NCBI GenBank assembly: GCA_030153045.1
Contig: JASLID010000055.1
Span: 1-38,430, forward strand
DNA length: 38,430 nt
Direction of reading: 5' to 3'
Source: Flavobacterium sp.
GTDB lineage: Bacteria; Bacteroidota; Bacteroidia; Flavobacteriales; Flavobacteriaceae
In this document: positions 14,180 through 22,385 of the stretch, piece by piece
How positions within the stretch are numbered: position 1 is the stretch's first letter
Layout of the letters: each line of letters starts with the position of its first letter
Made by a program: the position numbers and the translations under genes
The notes under the pieces: generated by a model
What the model was told of the DNA's origin: nothing
The model's database searches: none
What the model saw: the letters and a program-made list of their open reading frames with translations, nothing else

Positions 14180-16588
14180 ATGAAAATACTAAAATTTGGA
14201 GGAAGATCACTTTCCAACGGAGAAGGAGTAGAGCAAGTAGTCAATATAATTGCGAAACGGTTTTTCGATGGAGAACCTATTTCTGTTGTTGTTTCTGCCA
14301 GAGGAAATGCTACTGATGATCTAATTGATATATTAAATTTGGCTCAAGCTGGAAAATCATACACTCAACTTTTTGAAGAATTTGTAAAATATCAAACATA
14401 TGATTTAGAGGAATCTACTTTTTTTAATGAGTTTTCAACTTTAGCAAAGTTGTTTGAAGGTGTAAGCTTATTAGGAGATTATAGCGAGAAAATTAAAGAC
14501 CAGGTCATTGCCTATGGAGAAATCTTGGCGGCAAAATACATCACTCAAATTTTAAACCAAAAAGGACTGAAAGCAAAATTTGCCGATGCCAGAGAATTCA
14601 TTAAAACCGACAGCAATTTTGGAAATGCACAGCCTATTGAAACCATTTCTAAAAAGAATGTCCAAAAGTTCTTTGTTTCTAAGGAGGAAGTTTATGTGGT
14701 GACTGGTTTTATCGCTTCAACAATTAATGGAGAAACAACTACTTTAGGAAGAAATGGAAGCAATTATACGGCTTCATTACTGGCAAATTACCTCGATGCT
14801 GAAGAATTTCAAAATTTCACTCACGTTGATGGTATTTACACTGCGAATCCAGAATTGGTTTCCGATGCTAAAAAAATTGCAAAACTATCTTTTAATGAAG
14901 CGAATGAACTGGCTAATTTTGGCACACAAATTCTGCATGCTAAAACCATCATTCCATTAGTGGAAAAAAATATTCCGCTTAGAATTCTAAATACTTTTAA
15001 TCCGGAAAACGAAGGAACATTAATTACCGCTGAGCAAACCGATGAAGGAATTAAATCACTTTCGGTTTTAAATAATGTGTCGCTACTGAATTTAGAAGGA
15101 AGAGGCTTACTTGGAAAAACAGGTGTTGACGCCCGAATTTTCAGAGTGATGGCCGAAAATAATATTAGTGTAAGTATTATTTCGCAAGGTTCTTCAGAAA
15201 GAGGCATTGGAATTGTGGTCAACACCGACAGAGCTTCAGATGCATTAATTGGTTTAGAGAAAGAATTCGAAACCGATTTTTACACCCGAGACGTCAACAG
15301 AATTACAGTCGATGATAATATTTCTGTCATTTCAATTATCGGTCAGGATTTAAGTACTTTCCATAAACCATATACGGCTTTAATCAAAAATAAAATTGTT
15401 CCAATTCTTTTCAATAATACCACAACAGGTAGAAATATCAGTTTGGTTATTGTAAAATCGGATTTAAAAAGAGCTTTAAATGTAATTCACGGTGAAATTT
15501 TCGGTGTAACCAAAAAAATCAATATCGCGGTTTTCGGACACGGAGTGGTTGGCGGAACATTAATCAATCAAATCCTGACTTCGGCTAAAAAAATTGAAGA
15601 AAGAAAAGGGATTAAATTGAATCTTTTTGCCATTGCCAATTCTGAAAAAGTATTGCTGAAAAGTAAAGGAAATAATGAAAATTGGAAGCAAGAAATTGCT
15701 GAAAGTGGTTTAAAATATACCATTAATGATGTAGTGAATTTTGCCAAAGAAAATCATTTGGAAAATTTAATTGCTATTGATAATACTGCAAGTAAGGATT
15801 TTGCTGAAAATTATTTTGAGTTGATTGAAAATAGTTTCGATTTGGTTTCTTCCAATAAAATTGCCAATACTTTGAGTTATGATTTTTATAAAAAGTTAAG
15901 AAAAACATTAGCTAAAAACCAAAAGAGTTATTTGTATGAAACCAACGTTGGTGCTGGATTGCCTCTAATTGACACTATTAAATTATTACATCTTTCAGGA
16001 GAAAATATTACCAAAATCAAAGGGGTTTTCTCAGGTTCGTTGAGTTTTCTTTTCAATAATTTTTCAAGTGAAAATAAAAAATTCAGTGAGGTTTTAAAAG
16101 AAGCCATCAATAACGGATATACCGAACCAGATCCAAGAGAAGATTTATGCGGAAATGACGTAGCGAGAAAACTTTTAATCTTGGCTAGAGAACTAGATCT
16201 ACAAAATGAATTTGGAGAAATTGAAATTGAGAATCTGATTCCGGAAGCGCTTAGAAATTTAACAACACCAGAATTCTTAATCAACCTGAATCAGTTAGAT
16301 GATTATTATGATCAGATAAAACTGAATCAAAAAGTAGGGAATGTGTTGCGATATATTGGCGAATTGTCTGGTGATCTGCAACAAGATAAAGGTGTTTTGC
16401 AGGTTAAATTGGTTTCCGTTCCGGAGAGTTCTGCTTTAGGTCAACTGAAAGGTTCCGACTCTCTTTTCGAAATTTATACCGAATCATATGGTGAAAGACC
16501 AATCGTTATTCAAGGAGCCGGAGCTGGAGCATCGGTAACTGCAAGAGGAGTTTTTGGAGATATTTTAAGAATTGCTGATAAAGGATAA
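14180..16588 (+). CDS. thrA: Bifunctional aspartokinase/homoserine dehydrogenase
   Basis: Catalyses the first and third steps from aspartate to homoserine. The 802-residue protein has an N-terminal kinase (about 1-285: KFGG at 5-8, LGRNGSNYTA at 189-198, HVDGIYTANP at 215-224), ACT regulatory domains (about 295-445) and a C-terminal NAD(P)-binding homoserine dehydrogenase (NIAVFGHGVVGG at 448-459; ETNVGAGLPLIDTI; YTEPDPREDLCGNDVARK). The near-universal kinase motif KFGGTS reads KFGGRS here. Its position in the methionine operon suggests the MetL-like isozyme of the pathway, so methionine demand rather than threonine probably sets its expression. Function is firm; the effect of the Thr-to-Arg change is unknown. 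Confidence 0.95.
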   Translation: MKILKFGGRSLSNGEGVEQVVNIIAKRFFDGEPISVVVSARGNATDDLIDILNLAQAGKSYTQLFEEFVKYQTYDLEESTFFNEFSTLAKLFEGVSLLGDYSEKIKDQVIAYGEILAAKYITQILNQKGLKAKFADAREFIKTDSNFGNAQPIETISKKNVQKFFVSKEEVYVVTGFIASTINGETTTLGRNGSNYTASLLANYLDAEEFQNFTHVDGIYTANPELVSDAKKIAKLSFNEANELANFGTQILHAKTIIPLVEKNIPLRILNTFNPENEGTLITAEQTDEGIKSLSVLNNVSLLNLEGRGLLGKTGVDARIFRVMAENNISVSIISQGSSERGIGIVVNTDRASDALIGLEKEFETDFYTRDVNRITVDDNISVISIIGQDLSTFHKPYTALIKNKIVPILFNNTTTGRNISLVIVKSDLKRALNVIHGEIFGVTKKINIAVFGHGVVGGTLINQILTSAKKIEERKGIKLNLFAIANSEKVLLKSKGNNENWKQEIAESGLKYTINDVVNFAKENHLENLIAIDNTASKDFAENYFELIENSFDLVSSNKIANTLSYDFYKKLRKTLAKNQKSYLYETNVGAGLPLIDTIKLLHLSGENITKIKGVFSGSLSFLFNNFSSENKKFSEVLKEAINNGYTEPDPREDLCGNDVARKLLILARELDLQNEFGEIEIENLIPEALRNLTTPEFLINLNQLDDYYDQIKLNQKVGNVLRYIGELSGDLQQDKGVLQVKLVSVPESSALGQLKGSDSLFEIYTESYGERPIVIQGAGAGASVTARGVFGDILRIADKG

Positions 16589-16592
16589 TAAG

Positions 16593-17021
16593 ATGAAAAT
16601 CACACTAAAAAGAATCAACGAAGATTACCATTTCGAACTGCAAAACGAACGCGGACACAAAGTCTATTTAGACAGTCGAGCTGAGTTTGGTGGAAGCGAT
16701 TTGGCGCCAAGTCCAATGGAATTATTGCTAATGGGAGTAGCCGGTTGCAGCGCAATTGACATCATTTCCATCTTAAAAAAACAACGACAAAACATCACCA
16801 GTTATTATGCTGAGGTGGAAGGCGAAAGAGTTCAGGTGGATGAAGCAAAACCTTTTAAAGCAATAACAGTTACTGTATATCTTGAAGGAACTGTCGATGA
16901 AGAAAAAGCGGCTAAAGCAGCACAGCTTTCTTTTGAAAAATACTGCTCGGTATCTAAAACAATCGAGCCAAACGCAACTATATATTACCAAATAAAAGTA
17001 AATAAAAAACAAAATGAGTAA
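16593..17021 (+). CDS. OsmC family protein with both redox cysteines
   Basis: An OsmC/Ohr-fold protein of 142 residues from the ATG at 16593, four bases after the thrA stop. A start at 16572 would overlap thrA and is less likely. Both family cysteines are present, in GVAGCSAIDI and EKYCSVSKTIEP, so thiol-dependent chemistry is possible. The end overlaps the sulfhydrylase gene by eight bases, indicating tight coupling. Two OsmC proteins flanking metX-thrA suggest a shared task in sulfur handling, such as detoxifying reactive sulfur or delivering it to the sulfhydrylase; no direct evidence for this exists in the sequence. Confidence 0.9.
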   Translation: MKITLKRINEDYHFELQNERGHKVYLDSRAEFGGSDLAPSPMELLLMGVAGCSAIDIISILKKQRQNITSYYAEVEGERVQVDEAKPFKAITVTVYLEGTVDEEKAAKAAQLSFEKYCSVSKTIEPNATIYYQIKVNKKQNE

Positions 17022-18186
17022 TTCACAATTTGGGTTCGAAACCCAAGCCATTCGCACACAAACCGAACGTTCTCAGTTTTTAGAACATTCGACACCATTA
17101 TATTTAACCTCAAGTTTTATTTTTGAAGATGCCGAAGACATGAGAGCTTCTTTTGCGGAAGAAAAAGAAAAAAATATTTATAGCCGATTCACCAATCCAA
17201 ACACCACAGAATTCGTTGAGAAAATCTGTAATATGGAAGGTGCCGAAGATGGTTATGCTTTCGCAACTGGAATGGCAGCAGTCTATTCCACATTCGCCGC
17301 TTTATTAAATTCGGGGGATCATATTGTTTCTGTGGGAAGTGTTTTTGGGTCAACACATACCTTGTTTACCAAGTATTTTCCAAAGTGGAATATTACAACG
17401 AGTTATTTCGATATCAATAAACCCGAAACGATTGAGCAGTTTATCCAGCCAAATACGAAAATCCTTTTTGCTGAATCACCAACCAATCCTGCGGTAGATA
17501 TTATTGACTTAGAATTATTAGGTCAGATTGCTAAAAAATACAACCTGATTTTAATCATCGACAATTGTTTTGCCACGCCATATATTCAGAATCCGATAAA
17601 ATTTGGAGCTGATTTGGTCATTCATTCTGCTACCAAATTAATTGATGGTCAAGGACGTGTTTTAGGCGGAATCACCGTAGGTCGCAAAGAATTAATCCGT
17701 GAGATTTACCTGTTTTCAAGAAATACAGGACCGGCATTATCACCTTTTAATGCTTGGGTATTATCAAAAAGTTTGGAAACGCTTCCAGTTCGTGTCGAAA
17801 AACATTGTGAAAATGCTTTAAAAGTGGCTGAATTTTTAGAAAGCCATCCTAGTGTTAAACAAGTAAAATATCCATTTCTGAAATCTCATCCACAACATGA
17901 AATTGCTAAAAAGCAAATGCGTTTGGGTGGAAATATCGTCGCTTTCGAAATCAAAGGCGGAATTGAAGCAGGTAGAAAATTTATTGATAAAATCCAATTA
18001 TGTTCTTTATCGGCTAACTTAGGAGATACTAGAACAATCGTGACACATCCTGCCTCCACAACACACAGTAAATTGTCGGAAGAAGAACGTTTGGCAGTAA
18101 GTATAACAGACGGATTGGTTCGTGTTTCCGTTGGACTGGAAACCGTAATTGATGTGATTAATGACTTGAAACAAGCTTTAGACTAG
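17014..18186 (+). CDS. metZ: O-acylhomoserine sulfhydrylase (Cys/Met metabolism PLP enzyme, MetZ/MetB-like)
   Basis: A PLP enzyme that likely converts O-acyl-homoserine and sulfide to homocysteine. The 390 residues have the family hallmarks: YSRFTNPNTTEFVEK (56-70), the PLP-phosphate loop FATGMAAVYS (83-92), D183 in LIIDNCFATP and the Schiff-base lysine K208 in HSATKLIDGQGR. The last section SLGDTRT-like (NLGDTRTIVTHPASTTHS) is typical of gamma-synthase/sulfhydrylase members. With MetX upstream and no cystathionine beta-lyase nearby, direct sulfhydrylation is the most likely use. The split between MetZ, MetY and MetB is uncertain. Confidence 0.9.
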   Translation: MSNSQFGFETQAIRTQTERSQFLEHSTPLYLTSSFIFEDAEDMRASFAEEKEKNIYSRFTNPNTTEFVEKICNMEGAEDGYAFATGMAAVYSTFAALLNSGDHIVSVGSVFGSTHTLFTKYFPKWNITTSYFDINKPETIEQFIQPNTKILFAESPTNPAVDIIDLELLGQIAKKYNLILIIDNCFATPYIQNPIKFGADLVIHSATKLIDGQGRVLGGITVGRKELIREIYLFSRNTGPALSPFNAWVLSKSLETLPVRVEKHCENALKVAEFLESHPSVKQVKYPFLKSHPQHEIAKKQMRLGGNIVAFEIKGGIEAGRKFIDKIQLCSLSANLGDTRTIVTHPASTTHSKLSEEERLAVSITDGLVRVSVGLETVIDVINDLKQALD

Positions 18187-18296
18187 TTGGAATAGGAATT
18201 GAAAATTCAAATAAATAGAAATATAATTTATAGAATGATATTTTTATAGTTTATAAATCTATTTTATGATTAAAAGATATCGTATAGCGGAAAATA

Positions 18297-18327
18297 TTTC
18301 AGAATATCAATTTTATTATTACATTTG
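18297..18327 (+). promoter_or_regulatory. metH promoter
   Basis: TTTC at 18297-18300, a 19-base spacer and TACATTTG at 18320-18327. The -7 element is identical to those of metK and the methionine operon. The predicted transcript starts about 18 bases before the aptamer. Confidence 0.75.
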
Positions 18328-18350
18328 CACCGTTCATAATCATATTGATT

Positions 18351-18455
18351 GTTATCACGAAAGCTGGAGGGAATAGACCCGACGAAAGCTTAGCAACCCT
18401 TTACTACAAAGAAGGTGCTACATTCTATCTCGTTTATTAAACGAGAGCAGATAAC
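18351..18455 (+). ncRNA. SAM-I (S-box) riboswitch upstream of metH
   Basis: P1 is GTTATC (18351-18356) with GATAAC (18450-18455). Between them are the S-box landmarks: GGAGGGA, then GACCCGACGAAA, GCAACCC, GGTGCTA, and a hairpin CTCGTTT/AAACGAG (18429-18445). It should bind S-adenosylmethionine and reduce expression of the methionine synthase genes. No clear rho-independent terminator follows. A second GATAA at 18479-18483 could take over pairing with TTATC of P1, a possible switch. The aptamer is 185 bases before the start codon. Confidence 0.92.
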
Positions 18456-18510
18456 CCGAGAATTTTCTCCCTTTCCACGATAATATATGTATTTTTTTGA
18501 AGCTTAATCC

Positions 18511-18586
18511 CGCTTTTTGTTGCAATCTTTTATTTTTTAAAGAAAAAAATAAAAGGATTTTCACTGCAATCGGGGCTAATAAACAA
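18511..18586 (+). repeat. Dispersed hairpin repeat, copy C
   Basis: ATCTTTT (18525-18531) and AAAAGGAT (18551-18558) border a long A/T hairpin. The tail is TTCACTGCAATCGGGGCTA and AAACAA. It lies between the SAM-I aptamer and metH. Confidence 0.75.
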
Positions 18587-18605
18587 CTCATTTTTGTAAA
18601 ATAAA

Positions 18606-18629
18606 CTTAGCGCCTTAGCGCCTTAGTGG
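18606..18629 (+). repeat. 8-bp tandem repeat before metH
   Basis: Three consecutive octamers: CTTAGCGC, CTTAGCGC, CTTAGTGG. It ends 11 bases before the metH ATG. Related arrays lie at 32.1 and 33.5 kb. Confidence 0.7.
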
Positions 18630-18640
18630 CAAAAAAAATT

Positions 18641-19630
18641 ATGTCAGAAATAACAAAAGCAATAAAAGAAAGAATACTAGTTCTCGATGGAGCCATGGGA
18701 ACCATGCTGCAACGCTACAATTTCTCAGAAGAAGATTTTCGTGGCGAGCGTTTCAAGGATTTCGAACATTCTCTAAAGGGGAACAACGATTTATTATCCA
18801 TCACACAGCCTGAAGCGGTCAAAGAGGTGCATCGTCAATATTTTCAAGCAGGTGCCGATATTGTTGAAACCAACACATTTTCTGGTACAACCATTGGTAT
18901 GGCCGACTATCATCTCGAAGATTTAGTCTATGAATTAAACTATGAATCGGCTAAAATAGCCCGTGAAGTAGCAGATGAATTTACGGATCGACCTCGTTTT
19001 GTTGCAGGTTCTATAGGACCAACCAACAGAACGGCTTCTATGTCACCTGATGTCAATGATCCGGGTTATCGCGCTGTCACTTTCGATGATTTGCGAATTG
19101 CTTACAAACAACAAACGGAAGCGTTGATTGATGGGGGTTGCGATCTGCTTTTGGTGGAAACTATTTTCGATACGCTAAATGCGAAAGCAGCTTTATTTGC
19201 CATTGAAGAAGTTAAAGAAGAACGAAATCTTGATATTCCCATCATGGTTTCAGGAACAATTACTGATGCTTCTGGGAGAACTTTGTCAGGTCAGACTGTG
19301 GAAGCTTTTTTAATCTCAGTTTCGCATATTCCGTTATTGAGCGTTGGATTCAATTGTGCTTTAGGAGCCGATTTGTTGAAACCTTATTTGAAAACATTGG
19401 CACATAATACATCTTTTAACGTTTCGGCACACCCTAATGCAGGATTGCCTAATGCTTTTGGAGAATACGATGAAACGCCTCAACAAACACAAGCATTAAT
19501 CAAAGAATACCTTGAAGATAATCTGATTAATATTATTGGAGGTTGCTGCGGGACAACTCCGGACCATATTAAATTAATTGCCGAAATCGCCAAAGAATAC
19601 AAACCGAGAAAAGCACAAATAATTGCCTAA
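18641..19630 (+). CDS. metH: Methionine synthase, homocysteine-binding module (split MetH, part 1)
   Basis: The homocysteine-activating barrel of cobalamin-dependent methionine synthase as a separate 329-residue protein. Zinc-binding cysteines are visible: VGFNCALGADLL (C239) and GGCCGTT (C302, C303). LDGAMGTMLQ (15-24) is the conserved start of the domain. I prefer the ATG at 18641 over a GTG at 18626, which lies in the tandem repeat. The stop overlaps the start of part 2 by one base (TAATG), so the two are co-translated. Together they cover the domain order of the single-chain enzyme. Confidence 0.94.
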   Translation: MSEITKAIKERILVLDGAMGTMLQRYNFSEEDFRGERFKDFEHSLKGNNDLLSITQPEAVKEVHRQYFQAGADIVETNTFSGTTIGMADYHLEDLVYELNYESAKIAREVADEFTDRPRFVAGSIGPTNRTASMSPDVNDPGYRAVTFDDLRIAYKQQTEALIDGGCDLLLVETIFDTLNAKAALFAIEEVKEERNLDIPIMVSGTITDASGRTLSGQTVEAFLISVSHIPLLSVGFNCALGADLLKPYLKTLAHNTSFNVSAHPNAGLPNAFGEYDETPQQTQALIKEYLEDNLINIIGGCCGTTPDHIKLIAEIAKEYKPRKAQIIA

Positions 19631-22308
19631 TGAAAGTGGATAAGGAAAGAAAAAATTTAGAATTATCAGGGTTAGAACCCTTAATTATTACGCCCAGCAG
19701 TGTTTTTGTAAACGTTGGGGAACGTACTAATGTGACAGGTTCCAGAAAATTCCTCCGATTAATCAAAGAAGAAAAATACGATGAAGCACTCGATATTGCA
19801 AGACAACAAGTAGAAGGCGGAGCTCAAATCATCGATATTAATATGGATGAAGGAATGTTAGATGGTGTTCACGCCATGACTAAATTCCTAAATCTGATTG
19901 CTTCGGAACCTGATATTTCGAGAGTGCCCATTATGATCGACAGCTCCAAATGGGAAATCATTGAAGCGGGATTGAAAGTTGTACAGGGAAAAAGTGTCGT
20001 CAATTCTATTTCTTTAAAAGAAGGAGAAGAAGCTTTTATTAAACATGCCCAACTTATCAAACGTTACGGAGCAGCAGCTATTATTATGGCTTTTGATGAG
20101 GTGGGACAGGCCGATAATTACGAGCGCCGAATTGAAATTTGCCAACGCTCGTATGATATATTAGTCCATAAAGTAAATTTTCCTCCACAGGACATCATAT
20201 TCGATTTGAATATATTTCCCGTAGCAACAGGAATGGAAGAACATCGCTTAAACGCATTGGATTTCTTTAGAGGAACCAAATGGGTAAGAGAGAATTTACC
20301 TCACGCACACATTAGTGGAGGTGTAAGTAATGTGTCTTTTTCTTTCCGTGGAAACGATACGGTTCGTGAAGCCATGCATTCGGTTTTCTTATATCATGCC
20401 ATCCAAAATGGAATGACTATGGGAATCGTAAATCCGGAAATGTTATCTATTTACGATGATATTCCTAAAGATTTACTGGAACATGTGGAAGATGTAATTC
20501 TTAACAGAAGAGATGATGCTACGGAAAGACTTTTAGATTTCGCCGAAAATGTAAAAGGCGATGTCAAAAGCAATGAAAAAGCAGTTCAGGAATGGCGTTC
20601 AGGAACTATTCAGGAGCGATTGACACATTCACTGGTCAAAGGTATTGATGAATTTATCGAATTGGATATTGAAGAAGCCCGATTGGCGGCCTCAAAGCCT
20701 ATCGAAGTCATCGAAATCAATCTAATGACCGGAATGAATGTCGTGGGCGACTTATTCGGAAGCGGAAAAATGTTTTTGCCTCAAGTGGTAAAATCAGCCC
20801 GGGTGATGAAAAAAGCCGTAGCCTATTTATTGCCTTACATCGAAGCGGAAAAAGACGGAACATCAAGCTCAGCTGGAAAAATCCTAATGGCTACAGTAAA
20901 AGGTGATGTACACGATATTGGAAAGAATATTGTTGCTGTTGTTTTGGCTTGTAATAACTACGAAATTGTCGATTTAGGGGTAATGGTGGCTCCCGAGAAA
21001 ATCATTGCAGCAGCTATCGAACACAATGTTGATATCATTGGTTTAAGCGGATTAATTACACCGTCCTTAGACGAAATGGTATATCTCGCGAAAGAATTAG
21101 ACCGTCAGAATATTAAAATTCCAATCATGATTGGTGGCGCTACTACGTCTCGTGCGCACACTGCCGTGAAAATTGCGCCTCAATACAGAGAAACTGTAAT
21201 TCACGTCAATGATGCATCCAGAGCGGTAACCGTGGCCGGAAGTTTATTAAATAGCGATAAGAAAATATATGCGAGCACGATAAGAGCCGAATATGATGCT
21301 TTTAGAGAAACTTTTTTAAACCGTTCGCGAGATAAGAATTTCTTAACGATCGAACAGGCAAGAGCCAATAAATTACAATTGGATTGGGATAATTATACGC
21401 CAGTGAAACCTAATTTTATTGGAGTAAAAACAATCGAAGTAGCTTTAGAAGAATTGGTTCCATACATCGACTGGACGCCGTTTTTCGGTTCCTGGGAATT
21501 GTATGGAAAATATCCAGGAATATTAACGGATAATGTAGTAGGGGAACAAGCAACGATTTTATTTGCCGATGCACAAAAAATGTTAAGTCAACTTCTTGCT
21601 GAAAAATGGCTACAGGCAAAAGGTATTTACGGGATTTTCCCCGCGAATCAAGTCAATGACGATGATATCGAATTGTATGGAAATGACGGGAAAGTATTGG
21701 AAACGTTTTTAACCTTACGCCAGCAATCGCAAAAAACAAAAGGAGCGCCAAATATTGCGTTGTCTGATTTTATTTCTCCGAAAAATAACGGAAAAGAAGA
21801 TTATATGGGTGCTTTTTGTGTCACAACAGGTTTTGGTGTCGATGAAAAAGCCAAAGAATTCGAAACACAGTTAGACGACTACAATTCCATTTTAGTTAAA
21901 GCATTGGGAGATCGTTTTGCTGAGGCTTTCGCCGAATACCTGCACGAGAAAATCCGTAAGGAAATTTGGGGTTATGCTTCCGATGAAAATCTGACCAATC
22001 AAGATTTGATTAAAGAAGAATACAAAGGAATTCGCCCTGCGCCAGGTTATCCGGCCTGTCCGGATCACTTGGAAAAACCAACGATTTGGAAATTACTGAA
22101 TGTTGAACAAGAAATAGGAGTGACATTAACCGAAAGTATGGCGATGTGGCCTGCTTCTTCCGTTTCCGGATATTATTTCGGAAACCCTGAAAGCAAGTAT
22201 TTCGGACTCGGAAAAATAAAAGAAGATCAGGTGATTAATTACGCCAAACGAAGAAACATAAGTACAGAAAAAGCCATGAAATGGCTGAGCCCAAACATAG
22301 CCGATTAA
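19630..22308 (+). CDS. metH: Methionine synthase, pterin, cobalamin and activation modules (split MetH, part 2)
   Basis: An 892-residue protein carrying the methyl-tetrahydrofolate (pterin-binding) barrel (about 20-290, with SVFVNVGERTNVTGSRKF), the cobalamin cap and cobalamin-binding Rossmann domain (DVHDIG at 426-431; H428 is the expected lower cobalt ligand), and the C-terminal SAM-dependent reactivation domain (RPAPGYPACPDH near 816). It transfers methyl from folate to cobalamin and then to homocysteine bound by part 1. All key motifs are intact, so this is a division of the gene and not decay. Downstream metF supplies the methyl-folate. Confidence 0.96.
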   Translation: MKVDKERKNLELSGLEPLIITPSSVFVNVGERTNVTGSRKFLRLIKEEKYDEALDIARQQVEGGAQIIDINMDEGMLDGVHAMTKFLNLIASEPDISRVPIMIDSSKWEIIEAGLKVVQGKSVVNSISLKEGEEAFIKHAQLIKRYGAAAIIMAFDEVGQADNYERRIEICQRSYDILVHKVNFPPQDIIFDLNIFPVATGMEEHRLNALDFFRGTKWVRENLPHAHISGGVSNVSFSFRGNDTVREAMHSVFLYHAIQNGMTMGIVNPEMLSIYDDIPKDLLEHVEDVILNRRDDATERLLDFAENVKGDVKSNEKAVQEWRSGTIQERLTHSLVKGIDEFIELDIEEARLAASKPIEVIEINLMTGMNVVGDLFGSGKMFLPQVVKSARVMKKAVAYLLPYIEAEKDGTSSSAGKILMATVKGDVHDIGKNIVAVVLACNNYEIVDLGVMVAPEKIIAAAIEHNVDIIGLSGLITPSLDEMVYLAKELDRQNIKIPIMIGGATTSRAHTAVKIAPQYRETVIHVNDASRAVTVAGSLLNSDKKIYASTIRAEYDAFRETFLNRSRDKNFLTIEQARANKLQLDWDNYTPVKPNFIGVKTIEVALEELVPYIDWTPFFGSWELYGKYPGILTDNVVGEQATILFADAQKMLSQLLAEKWLQAKGIYGIFPANQVNDDDIELYGNDGKVLETFLTLRQQSQKTKGAPNIALSDFISPKNNGKEDYMGAFCVTTGFGVDEKAKEFETQLDDYNSILVKALGDRFAEAFAEYLHEKIRKEIWGYASDENLTNQDLIKEEYKGIRPAPGYPACPDHLEKPTIWKLLNVEQEIGVTLTESMAMWPASSVSGYYFGNPESKYFGLGKIKEDQVINYAKRRNISTEKAMKWLSPNIAD

Positions 22309-22310
22309 AA

Positions 22311-22384
22311 CAGTCATAAAGCCAAATGTCATAAAGTCCCACAAGACTTTCGACTTTCGACTTTAAGACATTAAGACATAAATA
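22311..22384 (+). repeat. Short tandem and direct repeats between metH and metF
   Basis: GTCATAAAG occurs at 22313-22321 and 22328-22336. Then GACTTTC twice, GACTTTAA, GACATTAA and GACATAA form a degenerate 7-8-bp array (22345-22381) immediately before the metF start codon. Confidence 0.6.
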
Positions 22385-22385
22385 A

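Larger units (their letters stand above)
18187..18640 (+). other. Regulatory and repeat-bearing gap before metH
   Basis: No protein gene is seen. In order it holds: AT-rich sequence with a weak operator-like match TAGTTTATAAATCTA (18247-18261), a promoter (18297-18327), a SAM-I aptamer (18351-18455), dispersed repeat copy C (18511-18586), and an 8-bp tandem repeat (18606-18629) immediately before the start codon. Confidence 0.8.

Noticed and set aside
18455..18500. A terminator directly after the SAM-I aptamer
   Set aside because: There is a small GAGAA/TTCTC hairpin and, 22 bases later, a T run, but they are not adjacent. No convincing terminator could be assigned.
18606..18629. CTTAG arrays as CRISPR
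   Set aside because: The units are 8 bp, directly abutting, with no spacers and no cas genes.
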